In this document: piece by piece, positions 15,578 to 24,181 of the stretch | Layout: every line of letters starts with the position of its first letter | Numbering within the stretch: the stretch's first letter is position 1 | NCBI GenBank assembly: GCA_030835085.1 | Contig: JAUQWQ010000013.1 | Span: forward strand, 1-48,545 | Direction: 5' to 3' | Origin: Ignavibacteria bacterium | Lineage (GTDB): Bacteria > Bacteroidota > Ignavibacteria > Tepidaquicellales > OLB5 | Length of the DNA stretch: 48,545 bases | Translations under genes and position numbers: made by a program | Notes under the pieces: generated by a model | What the model was told of the DNA's origin: nothing | Seen by the model: the letters and a program-made list of their open reading frames with translations, nothing else | Databases searched by the model: none

Positions 15578-16588
15578 TTACAGTTTTGAAAGCAGATCTT
15601 TTTTCTTTGTATCAAATTCCTCCTGGGTCAATGCTCCTGCATCCTTAAGCTTTGCGAGCTTTTCTATGGTTGCAAGTACATCATCCTGTGACTGCTGTAC
15701 AGGCGGATTGTTCTGCTGCTGCTGGTTCTGGGGATTTTGCTGATTCTGCTGCATTGAGCCCATCATCATGTTAGCCATTGTCATTCCGGCTCCCAAGCCA
15801 ACACCCAAACCGGCTGTGCCGCCTGCGCCTTCATTTTCCGCGGCTTTTTCCATTGCCATAGCGGTTTTGAACTTCATGTAGTTATCCAGATTTCCGATAG
15901 CGCCCATTGAGCTTCTTTCGTTGATCTTTTCCTGTACTTCATCAGGCGGAACTATACCAACTATGATAAGATCGGTAAGCTCTATACCCATTGAATTAAA
16001 GAAATCGGTAACTTCAGCTTTTATGCCTGATTCTATCTGCGGGTAATACTGCCCCAGGTCAAATACTGTTTTAAGATTTTTTCCTAAAACTGAATTTAGC
16101 TTTGATACAATTGAATCCCTTAAGTAATCTTCAATTTCATTGGTGGTGTATTTACCCTGTGTACCGACTATTTCGTTGATAAAGAGCTGGGGATCTTTAA
16201 CCCTCATAGAGAATTTACCCGAAGCTCTTAACTGAACGAATGATAATTCAGTATCACGGAAGTTAATAGGTGATTTGGTTCCCCATTTAAGATCAATGAA
16301 CTTCTTCATTGATACATAATACACCTGTGCCTGGAACGGTGAGTTAAACCCGAAAGGCAGTGAAAGCAGCTTTGTTAAGAACGGGATGTTAGCCGTTGTT
16401 AATGTATGGCGGCCTGCGCCGAATACATCAAGCGCTTTTCCGTCCTTGTAAAATACCGCTGTCTGGGTGTCCTGCACAATAAGCTGCGCACCCATTTTTA
16501 TATCCGTCGAACCGGCCTGCGGTTCGCGGTGAACCAGCTCTTTACCGGATTCATCAAAAAACTGGATTATTTCTAATGCATTACCCAT
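15578..16588 (-). CDS. SPFH-domain protein with C-terminal SHOCT motif
   Basis: 336 residues. The SPFH (band-7-like) region covers ~residues 25-225, e.g. [35 protein letters not shown], then [18 protein letters not shown] and [21 protein letters not shown] Gly/Met/Gln/Pro-rich linker (~250-300, with [18 protein letters not shown]) leads to a SHOCT motif, [19 protein letters not shown]. There is no N-terminal membrane helix. This architecture matches the YdjI-type 'virion core protein' family, which in B. subtilis assembles at the membrane with zinc-ribbon partners and recruits PspA under stress. No PspA gene is in this window. The gene heads the cluster reading down to 11523. Confidence 0.88.
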   Translation of the reverse strand: MGNALEIIQFFDESGKELVHREPQAGSTDIKMGAQLIVQDTQTAVFYKDGKALDVFGAGRHTLTTANIPFLTKLLSLPFGFNSPFQAQVYYVSMKKFIDLKWGTKSPINFRDTELSFVQLRASGKFSMRVKDPQLFINEIVGTQGKYTTNEIEDYLRDSIVSKLNSVLGKNLKTVFDLGQYYPQIESGIKAEVTDFFNSMGIELTDLIIVGIVPPDEVQEKINERSSMGAIGNLDNYMKFKTAMAMEKAAENEGAGGTAGLGVGLGAGMTMANMMMGSMQQNQQNPQNQQQQNNPPVQQSQDDVLATIEKLAKLKDAGALTQEEFDTKKKDLLSKL

Positions 16589-16681
16589 TTTCGTTGTTTC
16601 CTTCTATATTGATTGTTTTATTTTTGTAAAATTAATCATTTGCATATTTAAATACAATTATAGAACCGCCATTTTAACGTT

Positions 16682-16719
16682 TTGTTTCAGGAAAAATTTA
16701 TCCTGTTGTTTCGGGAAAA
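16682..16719 (-). promoter_or_regulatory. Direct repeats upstream of the SPFH gene
   Basis: TTGTTTCAGGAAAA (16682-16695) is repeated as TTGTTTCGGGAAAA (16706-16719), one mismatch, 24 bases apart. They lie ~95-130 bases upstream of the SPFH start, in the spacing of an activator or repressor site. No protein can be named. Confidence 0.35.
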
Positions 16720-16815
16720 GGTATAGATTTGTGCCCTAAAACGGGGAAAATGCCAAACAAAGTAGGATGGTTGTCTTATTATTAAAGAGGGCTTTTGGTT
16801 GAACCTTTGAAAAGT

Positions 16816-18264
16816 CTAATATGGAAGATTATATTGCTCTTTCCTGTACCATTCAAGATATTGAAAAGCATCCGGGAAATCTTTACCGCTGAATTCTACC
16901 AGAATTTCTTTTGCTTTTATTTGTTCATCAGGATACCCCAGTAAATAAATTGATACAGAGTTGTGAAACCTGACGTTTTTCATTAATTCAGTTTCAAATG
17001 TTTTCCATTCTTCTTTTGGGATCATTTTTCCGTATACTCCGGGACCAAAGCCCAGCTCATATAACTGTCTCTTACGTAAATAGTTATTCGGATCTTCAAA
17101 ATAATAGTTAAATAAATCCTCCCTGAAAGTGTCACTCTTCAGTCTGTCGATTCCGTCAAATGAATTGTGAGTATACCACTGTTTAACTTCTAAACTGTTT
17201 TTAAATTTTACACCTGTAATAAGGAAAAGTTTTTCAAGGATACTTTCGCATTCCAATTTTGCATTGAAGGCAGGTAAGAGGTTTTCATTTTCTTCGAGTC
17301 TTTTTGAGGCATACTCAATGTTTTTTCTGCTGAATACAAAATTAAACCTGTAATGAGGCGGATAAGGCATCAATTTGCGAATAGCGATCATATCATATCT
17401 GTCTGCGTTTACTTCATCCCATGAAACAGGAATGCTGTCCGTTCCAGCAAGTATTTCTTTGTCTGAGTATTTTTCAAGCGGAGTGAACTTTAGAGTAATG
17501 GAATCTTTCATTATTTGTGAAATTGTCAGTACATTTTCATTTCCAAATTCTTTCTTTAGGTAATCAGCCAGGTAATATCCCGTTTTTTCCCTTACTGTAA
17601 GAACTTTAGATGGCTTTTCCACGAAACCTTTTTGAAGATGAGCTCCGCCATAAAAGATAAGTATATTCAGGTTACTGTTGTTTTTATAATAACCTGAGAA
17701 ATTAGCTGCAGTTAAACTGTCTCGTTTGTTCACAAACCACAAGTCACCTTCTTTTTCCGGAAGAGTGTCTGTAAAAGAAGATTCAAAGCCTCTAACTTCT
17801 ATTTCTAATTTCTTGTCTTTAGTACTGTCAAGTGAAATCCTGAATCCACGAAGTTTTGTCAGAAATTCAAGATCATCAATATTTGAATAGTAAGAATTGT
17901 ACATAATGGAATCATAAACCGGGTTTGTTAAAAATTGTACAAATTTATCTGCCTTAGCCGAATCTTTTTCTAACACGAGTAATAATTTACTGTCTGAGCT
18001 CTTTCGTTTGGCAATTTCTTTCCATTGATAAAGTACATTTAAGAGTATTGAATACGACCGCATTGATGAATGCCCCATATCAGCTAACATCACAATTTTC
18101 TTTTCAAAAATCAGCTCTGCTATTTTTTTATCCGGGTCTTCGTATATGCTTCTTTCTTTGGTGCAGGATGAGAAACTTATAACAAGCAAAATTCCTATTG
18201 GAAATATTACATGAGAAGAAAATATCGCAGATATTCTGTAAGATATTGCACTGAAAGGTTTCAT
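16816..18264 (-). CDS. Putative lipoprotein, unknown function
   Basis: 482 residues. The N-terminal helix FPIGILLVISFSSCTKE ends in a possible lipobox (FSSC). The first ~250 residues have alternating strands and helices: KKIVMLADMGHSSMRSYSIL, LLLVLEKDSAKADKFVQFLT and NLNILIFYGGAHLQKG. These hint at the EreA/ChaN/TIKI-type superfamily, where His and Glu residues in such positions act in catalysis or metal binding. The resemblance is weak and the Gly-Ala-His near residue ~210 is the best sign. The C-terminal 200 residues are charged and helical with no motif I recognise. Single gene; a divergent permease lies upstream. Confidence 0.6.
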   Translation of the reverse strand: MKPFSAISYRISAIFSSHVIFPIGILLVISFSSCTKERSIYEDPDKKIAELIFEKKIVMLADMGHSSMRSYSILLNVLYQWKEIAKRKSSDSKLLLVLEKDSAKADKFVQFLTNPVYDSIMYNSYYSNIDDLEFLTKLRGFRISLDSTKDKKLEIEVRGFESSFTDTLPEKEGDLWFVNKRDSLTAANFSGYYKNNSNLNILIFYGGAHLQKGFVEKPSKVLTVREKTGYYLADYLKKEFGNENVLTISQIMKDSITLKFTPLEKYSDKEILAGTDSIPVSWDEVNADRYDMIAIRKLMPYPPHYRFNFVFSRKNIEYASKRLEENENLLPAFNAKLECESILEKLFLITGVKFKNSLEVKQWYTHNSFDGIDRLKSDTFREDLFNYYFEDPNNYLRKRQLYELGFGPGVYGKMIPKEEWKTFETELMKNVRFHNSVSIYLLGYPDEQIKAKEILVEFSGKDFPDAFQYLEWYRKEQYNLPY

Positions 18265-18347
18265 GATAATGTGGGTCTAATTATAGAATTATAAGGGCTG
18301 CTCTGTTACAAAATTAATACAATATTTAAGCAATTACTATAAATAAT

Positions 18348-18435
18348 AAACCTCTTTAGGTTTAAAAATACAATCAGTAATGCATCCAAAATTGTTAAAG
18401 CTAAACCTGTCAGGAATTAAAGACCTGCCAGGTTT
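18348..18435. repeat. Two inverted repeats in a divergent intergenic gap
   Basis: AAACCT (18348-18353) pairs with AGGTTT (18358-18363). AAACCTGTCAGG (18403-18414) pairs with CCTGCCAGGTTT (18424-18435) with one mismatch. The 276-base gap between the lipoprotein gene and the permease has no other feature I can support; reading frames in it are not gene-like. Confidence 0.45.
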
Positions 18436-18540
18436 GACCCGCATGCTTGAATCAGCAGGATCAAAGCTAAGTAATCCATTCAAAATTGCTATTAAATTTA
18501 AACATTTGTATTTTGCGGGGTTAAAATAAATGCGTAAAAT

Positions 18541-19962
18541 ATGGAACAAAAGCATTCTTTAATAAGAAAGTTAGGCTTATTTACCGCCGTTACTATAGTA
18601 ATTGGTTCTATGATAGGCTCAGGTATCTTTAAGAAGTCCGCATCAATGTCCGGGGAGCTGGGCGCGCCGGGAATAATTCTCGCTATCTGGCTGATAGCAG
18701 GTATCATCAGCTTAATAGGTGCGCTAACCAATGCTGAAGTTGCAGGCATCCTGCCGCGGGCAGGGGGACAGTATGTGTACTTCCGCGAAATGTACGGCAA
18801 TTTTACCGCTTACCTTTATGGCTGGGCAATCTTTGCCGTTATACAGACAGGCTCAATAGCCTCGATTGCGTACGTATTCAGCGGGTACTTTGAGTACTTT
18901 TTCCCGACCCCGCATCTCTCACCGGAATGGGAGGCATGGGGCTTTTCGCTTAAGTGGGGTGAGCAGGTAATTCTTGACCTGTACCCGCTTAAAGATATTG
19001 GATTAAAGATGCTTACCATAGCTTTGATAATGTTCCTTTCAACCGTAAATTTCTTCGGTGTTGCCTTTGGCGGAATTGTGCAGAATGTATTTACCATACT
19101 AAAAAATATTGCTATAGCATTCATAGTTGTGCTGGCGCTTACTATGGGAGCCGGTTCTGTTGCGAACTTCTCGCCATTTGTAAATTCAGCTTTCCAGTAT
19201 CCATCGGGCGGTCTGCTTGGGGGAATAGTTCTCGCGCTAAGCGGAGCATTTTGGGCGTATGACGGATGGAATAACATTACATATCTGGGGGGTGAAGTAA
19301 AAGACGCTCAGCGGAATATTCCAAAGGCTATGATATTCGGTATGTCATTTGTGATAGCCGTTTACCTGCTTGTAAACCTTGCTTACTTCTACGTTCTGCC
19401 TGCTGATGTGATGAAGGATTCATCTTTCCTTGCCGCTGATGTTATGAAACGCTCAGTGGGTGAGTGGGGCGGCGCATTTGTTGCAATTGCTGTACTTATC
19501 TCTACTTTCGGCACAACTAACGGTACAATTTTGGTGAGTGCTCGAGTATATTACGCAATGGCTAAAGATGGCCTGTTCTTTAAGAAGCTTGAAGATGTTC
19601 ACCATAAATACAAAACCCCCGGTACATCAATTATTATTCAGGGTATCTGGGCGAGCTTAATTACTATGACCGGTACATTTGACCAGTTGACCGATATGCT
19701 GATATTTGTTTCTTGGATATTTTATGGTATGGGCGCATATGGAGTGTTTGTGCTGCGCAAGAAAATGCCAAATGCGGAGCGTCCTTACAAAGCTTTCGGT
19801 TACCCGATACTGCCGGCATTCTTTGTGCTATTCTCAGCATTCTTTGTTGGATTCAGCATTTGGTACAATGTCCGCAATGCAGTCTTCGGTATGCTGCTTG
19901 TGGCAATAGGTATTCCGCTGTATTATTATTTTAATAAACAGAAACGCGAAGCAAAAGTATAG
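18541..19962 (+). CDS. APC-family amino acid permease
   Basis: 473 residues, about 12 membrane helices. The N-terminus LFTAVTIVIGSMIGSGIFKKSAS contains the GSGIF bend of helix 1, where substrate backbone is bound. AGGQYVYFREMYGNFTAYLYGW (helix 3) and GGILLALSGAFWAYDGWNNI (helix 6 region, read here as GGIVLALSGAFWAYDGW) are typical of the L-type amino acid transporter (LAT/SteT) subgroup. Substrate not predictable beyond neutral or other amino acids. The final TAG (19960-19962) overlaps the left arm of the repeat block at 19961-20132. Confidence 0.92.
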   Translation: MEQKHSLIRKLGLFTAVTIVIGSMIGSGIFKKSASMSGELGAPGIILAIWLIAGIISLIGALTNAEVAGILPRAGGQYVYFREMYGNFTAYLYGWAIFAVIQTGSIASIAYVFSGYFEYFFPTPHLSPEWEAWGFSLKWGEQVILDLYPLKDIGLKMLTIALIMFLSTVNFFGVAFGGIVQNVFTILKNIAIAFIVVLALTMGAGSVANFSPFVNSAFQYPSGGLLGGIVLALSGAFWAYDGWNNITYLGGEVKDAQRNIPKAMIFGMSFVIAVYLLVNLAYFYVLPADVMKDSSFLAADVMKRSVGEWGGAFVAIAVLISTFGTTNGTILVSARVYYAMAKDGLFFKKLEDVHHKYKTPGTSIIIQGIWASLITMTGTFDQLTDMLIFVSWIFYGMGAYGVFVLRKKMPNAERPYKAFGYPILPAFFVLFSAFFVGFSIWYNVRNAVFGMLLVAIGIPLYYYFNKQKREAKV

Positions 19963-20132
19963 AACACGGATTAAACAAAAGCGGAACACGGATTAAACGG
20001 ATTGGACTGATTCGCACTGATTGATTTCTGTTTTATCCGTGCATATCCCTTCCTTCCTCCCTCCGTTGCACGGATTAAGGCACAGCGCTCCGCTCTTTAA
20101 GGCAAGCGTTTCATCTGTGTCATCCGTGTTCT
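19961..20132. repeat. Nested inverted repeats of CACGGAT units
   Basis: AGAACACGGAT (19961-19971) is matched by ATCCGTGTTCT (20122-20132), and inside them ATCCGTGC (20035-20042) is matched by GCACGGAT (20068-20075). A further GAACACGGATTAAAC copy lies at 19984-19998. A pyrimidine tract (TTCCTTCCTCCCTCC) sits between. The whole gap between two plus-strand genes is taken by this block, which looks like a mobile-like or recombinogenic intergenic repeat; no target duplication is seen. Confidence 0.55.
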
Positions 20133-20161
20133 ATTGAGCATCCGCATTCACACAATACCAA

Positions 20162-20560
20162 ATGAATAAAGCAAAGCAGCTTCACATATTACGAAAGATT
20201 CTCATCTACCTGCAAATACCGGTATATATACTCGCCCTAAAATTTGTAGTATCGTTTTTCTTTAAGGTTGATGGTGTATCAGAAAGTATTGATAATATTT
20301 TCAATTATTTTCTATGGGTACTATTATTTGCTGTGATTGCTTCGGGAATAGTTGCCGCGATAATGATAGTACTGGCTTATGCTAAAAAGAATATCCTGCT
20401 GTTTCTGGCTCTATCTCTTATAGCGTTATCAGTGTTGTTCACATATATTTTCAGCTTTGCGGGACACTGGATGTTTTTTGTTATACCTGTAATTGTAGTG
20501 TTATATCATGTTGTCATTTTCACAGTATTTGGCAAAACTGAAACTTCGGAAAACAGTTAA
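20162..20560 (+). CDS. Small membrane protein, unknown
   Basis: 132 residues with about four membrane segments (LIYLQIPVYILALKFVVSFF, FLWVLLFAVIASGIVAAIMIVLA, ILLFLALSLIALSVLFTYIF, WMFFVIPVIVVLYHVVIFTVF) and a short polar C-terminus. No family recognised. It is flanked upstream by the repeat block and downstream by a 189-base gap carrying the next promoter. It may be lineage-specific. Confidence 0.65.
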   Translation: MNKAKQLHILRKILIYLQIPVYILALKFVVSFFFKVDGVSESIDNIFNYFLWVLLFAVIASGIVAAIMIVLAYAKKNILLFLALSLIALSVLFTYIFSFAGHWMFFVIPVIVVLYHVVIFTVFGKTETSENS

Positions 20561-20707
20561 ATTTGTGTAAATTCCCCAAATTGCTAACATCCGTATTCTA
20601 TCCTAACACAAACGGAACTATAATTTTACCCCTGTTGTTGAGTAACCTCTGAAAAAAATATTTTTTTCAAGATACCATTTCCTGTTTATTTCACATTATT
20701 TACCTGC

Positions 20708-20715
20708 TATATTTG
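20708..20715 (+). promoter_or_regulatory. Bacteroidota-type -7 element before the barrel gene
   Basis: TATATTTG matches TAnnTTTG exactly and lies 35 bases before ATG 20750. No good TTTG is found 19-20 bases upstream (TTTA there), so the -33 side is weak. Confidence 0.45.
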
Positions 20716-20749
20716 GGTAACCTGATATTGGGTAAATTAATAATCATTT

Positions 20750-21604
20750 ATGACTATCAATAATTTATCTTCCATCCTCCTTGCAGCACTATTCATTATA
20801 AGTACCGTATTCACATCCACATCATTTTCACAGGAAGAAGTAGTTATGGATTCCATAATAACCGGCACCAAGTACCGCATCACAATGTATAACGATAAAG
20901 AAATTATCGGCAGGGTTGCCAAACAGGATTCCGTTTACGTATACATGGTAACCGATGAAGGCACTGTCCGTATCCGCTATGAAGATATCTTCAGTGTATC
21001 CAAAAGTACTGTACCAAGACTGATGAAAGCAATGTTCACCTTAGGCGGGGGAGTGTTGCTACAGGGCGGTGACTTTGACGACGGGTACAGGGATATGAGA
21101 TCGCCGGGTTATTCAATGCAGCTCACCGGACTCTATCCATTCAGCGAAAATAAAGCTATCAGGATAGATCTCAGCTTCGGCAGGATGCAGCGTGAAAGAA
21201 ATGAATATTATTACGGCTACGGCACCCAAACATACGATCCCGAAAAGCAGAATATCAATATTTATAATTTATATGCTGAATTCCTCTTTGGTGATTTTAA
21301 TACAAAATCAAAATTCAGTGTCTACGGCCTTGCGGGAGTTGGTATAATGCATGTCAGAGAAGAAGGATATACATACACCAGTTATAATTATTACGATTCA
21401 AGCTATTATTCTTACTTTAATCCTGATAGAGATTACACAAATTTCAGCATGGCGCTCGGCGGCGGTCTTCGTTTTAAAATAAGCAGCCGCATTGGCGCAT
21501 TTGCAGAAGCGCAGTATAACTTAACCACATACCAGGGTTTCTTCTGGTTCTTCGGCAGCGGGTATTTCCCCATCAGGGCAGGCGTAACTTATATGCTTTA
21601 TTAA
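20750..21604 (+). CDS. Outer-membrane beta-barrel protein with N-terminal beta domain
   Basis: 284 residues. An N-terminal signal peptide (LSSILLAALFIISTVFTSTSFSQ) is followed by a ~50-residue beta domain: YRITMYNDKEIIGRVAKQDS, VYVYMVTDEGTVRIRYEDIFSVSK. This pattern recurs in the next two genes. From ~residue 90 the chain has the alternating pattern of an eight-strand OmpA-like or OMP_b-brl barrel, with LFGDFNTKSKFSVYGLAGVG and GGGLRFKISSRIGAFAEAQY strands, a Tyr-rich loop, and an aromatic last strand ending RAGVTYMLY. Likely role: surface or envelope protein of unknown ligand. Confidence 0.75.
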   Translation: MTINNLSSILLAALFIISTVFTSTSFSQEEVVMDSIITGTKYRITMYNDKEIIGRVAKQDSVYVYMVTDEGTVRIRYEDIFSVSKSTVPRLMKAMFTLGGGVLLQGGDFDDGYRDMRSPGYSMQLTGLYPFSENKAIRIDLSFGRMQRERNEYYYGYGTQTYDPEKQNINIYNLYAEFLFGDFNTKSKFSVYGLAGVGIMHVREEGYTYTSYNYYDSSYYSYFNPDRDYTNFSMALGGGLRFKISSRIGAFAEAQYNLTTYQGFFWFFGSGYFPIRAGVTYMLY

Positions 21605-21616
21605 CGGGGAGCCTCT

Positions 21617-22336
21617 ATGAAAATAATTATTTTTCTTGCGGCATTGTTTATGATGCTGGCATACTGCTTTAATACTAATTCGCAGACTGATTCTTTAAGG
21701 CTTGGCAGGGATTGTAAAGTAGTACTGTTTAACGGATTCCAGGCTGAAGGCAAAATTGTAAACAGGGCATCAGATACCATTACGCTTCAGACTGATATCA
21801 CAAAGTTGTTCATTCCCCTTAAGGATATAAAGTTCGTTTTGAATCCTGAAGTTGATATATCTGATATTGAAGTGATGGATACTCTCAGCATCATAGATTA
21901 TATTGATGCGGTAAAAATAGATACAACCGGAAGATGTGATATTTACCTGCAGGATAAATCTGTTATGAATGATGTTTTGCTGGTAATTGATACAGATTCA
22001 ACCATTAACGTTATAAAGGGAAACAGAGCAAAGATACTTAGCATTGCAGGTATCAGGAAAATTGTTTTTAAAAACATTGCCCCGTTTGGAAAAGGATATT
22101 GGATCGGTTCTATAATCGGGGCAGGGGTTAGCTTTCTTACAATTTATGTATTATCTCTTGGTGGTGGAGAAGTATATCAGTATATAGTATATTCTGCGTT
22201 AGGCTCTATCCCGTTTGGTATTATAGGCGGATTGATAGGTGAAATTTTTTCAAAAGATGATGTTTACCTTTTCAATAAAGGCATTTATCCGCAAAAGGTA
22301 AAAAGAATAAAAACCCTGATACAAAAACACACTTAA
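21617..22336 (+). CDS. Envelope protein with two small beta domains, paralogue A
   Basis: 239 residues. GGGGAG at 21606-21611 supports ATG 21617. A signal peptide (IIFLAALFMMLAYCFNTNSQ) is followed by a beta domain, CKVVLFNGFQAEGKIVNRAS / DTITLQTDITKLFIPLKDIKFV, and a second, weaker copy (CDIYLQDKSVMNDVLLVIDTD...RAKILSIAGIRKIVF). The C-terminal part has Gly-rich membrane helices (GSIIGAGVSFLTIYVLSLGGG, IPFGIIGGLIGEIF) and a basic tail. It is about half identical by eye to the next gene. The beta domains look like SH3/Sm-like barrels, but no named family is recognised. Confidence 0.7.
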   Translation: MKIIIFLAALFMMLAYCFNTNSQTDSLRLGRDCKVVLFNGFQAEGKIVNRASDTITLQTDITKLFIPLKDIKFVLNPEVDISDIEVMDTLSIIDYIDAVKIDTTGRCDIYLQDKSVMNDVLLVIDTDSTINVIKGNRAKILSIAGIRKIVFKNIAPFGKGYWIGSIIGAGVSFLTIYVLSLGGGEVYQYIVYSALGSIPFGIIGGLIGEIFSKDDVYLFNKGIYPQKVKRIKTLIQKHT

Positions 22337-22358
22337 CACTTAATTAATCAGTTAACAT

Positions 22359-23096
22359 ATGAAAATTATCCTCATAGTAAGTATTATTATTCTGAACCTG
22401 GTAAGTACCGCAAACTCACAAAACAATTCAGGTGATTCGCTAAGACTTGAAAGAAACTGTAAAATTGTCATGTACAACGGCTTTCAGGCAGAAGGTAAAA
22501 TTATAAACAGGGCAGCAGACACTATAACGCTTCAGACTGATGTTACAAATCTCTTCATCCCTGTAAAAGATATCAAATTTGTATTGAACCCCGAAGTTGA
22601 ATTATCCGACCTTGAAGACAATGATACGCTTGTTTACGGCAGGGATGTAGTTGAAGCAGTTAAGATAGATACCACTGATAAATGTGATATCTTCATGAAT
22701 GATAAATCAGTAATGACTGATGTGAGAATTATGATTCATACAGATTCAACTCTAAAAGTTATAAAAGAAAACAGAACAAAGATTTTGAACATTGCAGGCG
22801 TCAGGAAGATCGTGTTCAAAACTTCTGCGCCCTTTGGTAAAGGTTACCTGTTTGGCTCTGCAATAGGTTTTTTTATCGGGTTCATTCCGTTAGCATTCAT
22901 CGCAGACGGGGGACACCCTGATATAAGCGGATTCGGCCCCGGAATATTGTTTGGTTTATTGTGTTCAATCCCCGCGGGATTAGTAGGAGGCGTTGTTGGA
23001 GTGCTTACTGCTGCTGATGATGTATACCTTTTTGATAATGGAATTTACCCGGCTAAGATCAAGCGAATACATCATGCAATGTCAAAGCATTATTGA
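22359..23096 (+). CDS. Envelope protein with two small beta domains, paralogue B
   Basis: 245 residues, a tandem duplicate of the preceding gene, 22 bases downstream. The most conserved blocks are CKIVMYNGFQAEGKIINRAA, DTITLQTDVTNLFIPVKDIK and IAGVRKIVFKTSAPFGKGYL. The acidic stretch ELSDLEDNDTL corresponds to DISDIEVMDTL in copy A. The membrane segment differs most: copy B has ~20 residues GSAIGFFIGFIPLAFIADGG with an added Gly/Pro loop. The near-identical head and divergent membrane part suggest two related subunits or one duplicated sensor. The palindrome at 23105-23132 ends the unit. Confidence 0.7.
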   Translation: MKIILIVSIIILNLVSTANSQNNSGDSLRLERNCKIVMYNGFQAEGKIINRAADTITLQTDVTNLFIPVKDIKFVLNPEVELSDLEDNDTLVYGRDVVEAVKIDTTDKCDIFMNDKSVMTDVRIMIHTDSTLKVIKENRTKILNIAGVRKIVFKTSAPFGKGYLFGSAIGFFIGFIPLAFIADGGHPDISGFGPGILFGLLCSIPAGLVGGVVGVLTAADDVYLFDNGIYPAKIKRIHHAMSKHY

Positions 23097-23104
23097 GTAA
23101 ATCA

Positions 23105-23132
23105 AAAAGGGCTCTTTTAAAAGAGCCCTTTT
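23105..23132. terminator. Bidirectional terminator between convergent genes
   Basis: A perfect 14-bp palindrome: AAAAGGGCTCTTTT (23105-23118) with AAAAGAGCCCTTTT (23119-23132). It is flanked by A and T runs on both sides and lies between the end of the plus-strand gene at 23096 and the end of the minus-strand gene at 23155. Confidence 0.85.
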
Positions 23133-23154
23133 CATTTAAAGCAATACACTGAAT

Positions 23155-24114
23155 TTACTTCTTCCTCAAATCCCTTAACTGCTCAAATAATTTCTTTTCT
23201 TCCGGTGACAGGTCTTTCGGAGTCTGAAGATCTATTTTCACAAACAGGTCACCATGTTGTGAATCTTTGCCGTACTTTGGCATTCCAAGTCCGCCAAGTC
23301 TCAGGGTTTTACCGTTTGATGTTTCAGGGGGAATTGTAATTTTGATTTTACCCTTCAACGTCGTTACATCCAGCTTACCGCCAAGCACTGCGGTAAATAT
23401 ATCTAATGGCAGGTCCATGTACAGGTCATCATCTATCCTGTTATATAGCGGATGTTTTTGCAGCTTTAACGTAAGCAGCAGGTCACCGTTCGGACCGTTA
23501 TTATGTCCGGGGTAACCTTTACCTGCAAGCTTTAAGGTCTGACCGTCATATGCACCTTTTTTAACTTTAAGCTTTATTTTCTGACCGCCAATTTCGAATA
23601 TGGTTTCGGCTCCGTTATAAGCATCTTCCAGCCTGATGGGGAGCTCAGCCTGCATATCGTCACCCTTCAACTGCTGCCTTTTGCCGCCGCGTTGTTTAGC
23701 GCCGCCGAAACCGGAGCCCGCTCCGCCGAAGAAGGCTTCGAAGAAGTCGCTGAAACCGCCGCCTCCTCCGCCAAAAGTGCTGCCAAAGTCACCGAAATTT
23801 GTGCTGTAAGTCTGCCCGCCCTGGCCGCCGTATTGCTGCTGGTACTTGCCCCAGTCAAATCCGCCGCCCGTCTGACCGCCCTGCTGGTATGCATTCCAGT
23901 TTGAGCCCAGCTCGTCGTACTTTCTGCGTTTCTCCGGGTCGCCGATTACCTCATTGGCTTCGTTCACTTCTTTGAACTTCGCTTCAGCGGTTTTATCGCC
24001 CGCATTTTTATCTGGGTGATACTTCATTGCCAGCTTACGGAATGCTTTTTTTATTTCATCTTGCGAAGCCGATTTTGAAACACCTAATATTTTATAATAA
24101 TCTTTATAATCCAT
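23155..24114 (-). CDS. DnaJ-family co-chaperone of the CbpA type
   Basis: 319 residues. The J domain (1-65) has the HPD motif in [18 protein letters not shown]. It is followed by a long Gly-rich region (~75-150) with Phe, Gln and Ser, and a two-part C-terminal substrate domain: [38 protein letters not shown] and a final [20 protein letters not shown]. The cysteine zinc region of DnaJ is missing, so this is a type II (CbpA-like) protein that stimulates DnaK. Transcribed with GNAT, pta and mnmA on the minus strand. A promoter candidate is at 24130-24137. Confidence 0.92.
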   Translation of the reverse strand: MDYKDYYKILGVSKSASQDEIKKAFRKLAMKYHPDKNAGDKTAEAKFKEVNEANEVIGDPEKRRKYDELGSNWNAYQQGGQTGGGFDWGKYQQQYGGQGGQTYSTNFGDFGSTFGGGGGGFSDFFEAFFGGAGSGFGGAKQRGGKRQQLKGDDMQAELPIRLEDAYNGAETIFEIGGQKIKLKVKKGAYDGQTLKLAGKGYPGHNNGPNGDLLLTLKLQKHPLYNRIDDDLYMDLPLDIFTAVLGGKLDVTTLKGKIKITIPPETSNGKTLRLGGLGMPKYGKDSQHGDLFVKIDLQTPKDLSPEEKKLFEQLRDLRKK

Positions 24115-24129
24115 ACCAATTTATAAATG

Positions 24130-24137
24130 CAAAAGTA
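24130..24137 (-). promoter_or_regulatory. Bacteroidota-type -7 element before the co-chaperone gene
   Basis: The plus strand reads CAAAAGTA, i.e. TACTTTTG on the minus strand, matching TAnnTTTG. It lies about 15 bases upstream of the ATG (24114), so a transcript would have a very short leader. No clear -33 TTG. Confidence 0.4.
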
Positions 24138-24181
24138 TAAAAAAAAAGTTCCTTAAAATTTAACAGTTACCGCCGGACCGC

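Noticed and set aside
18337-18555. A 72-codon minus-strand frame upstream of the permease
   Set aside because: Runs through inverted repeats and overlaps the start of the divergent permease; no domain features.
19961-20132. Insertion sequence
   Set aside because: There is an inverted-repeat end pair but no transposase frame and no target duplication.
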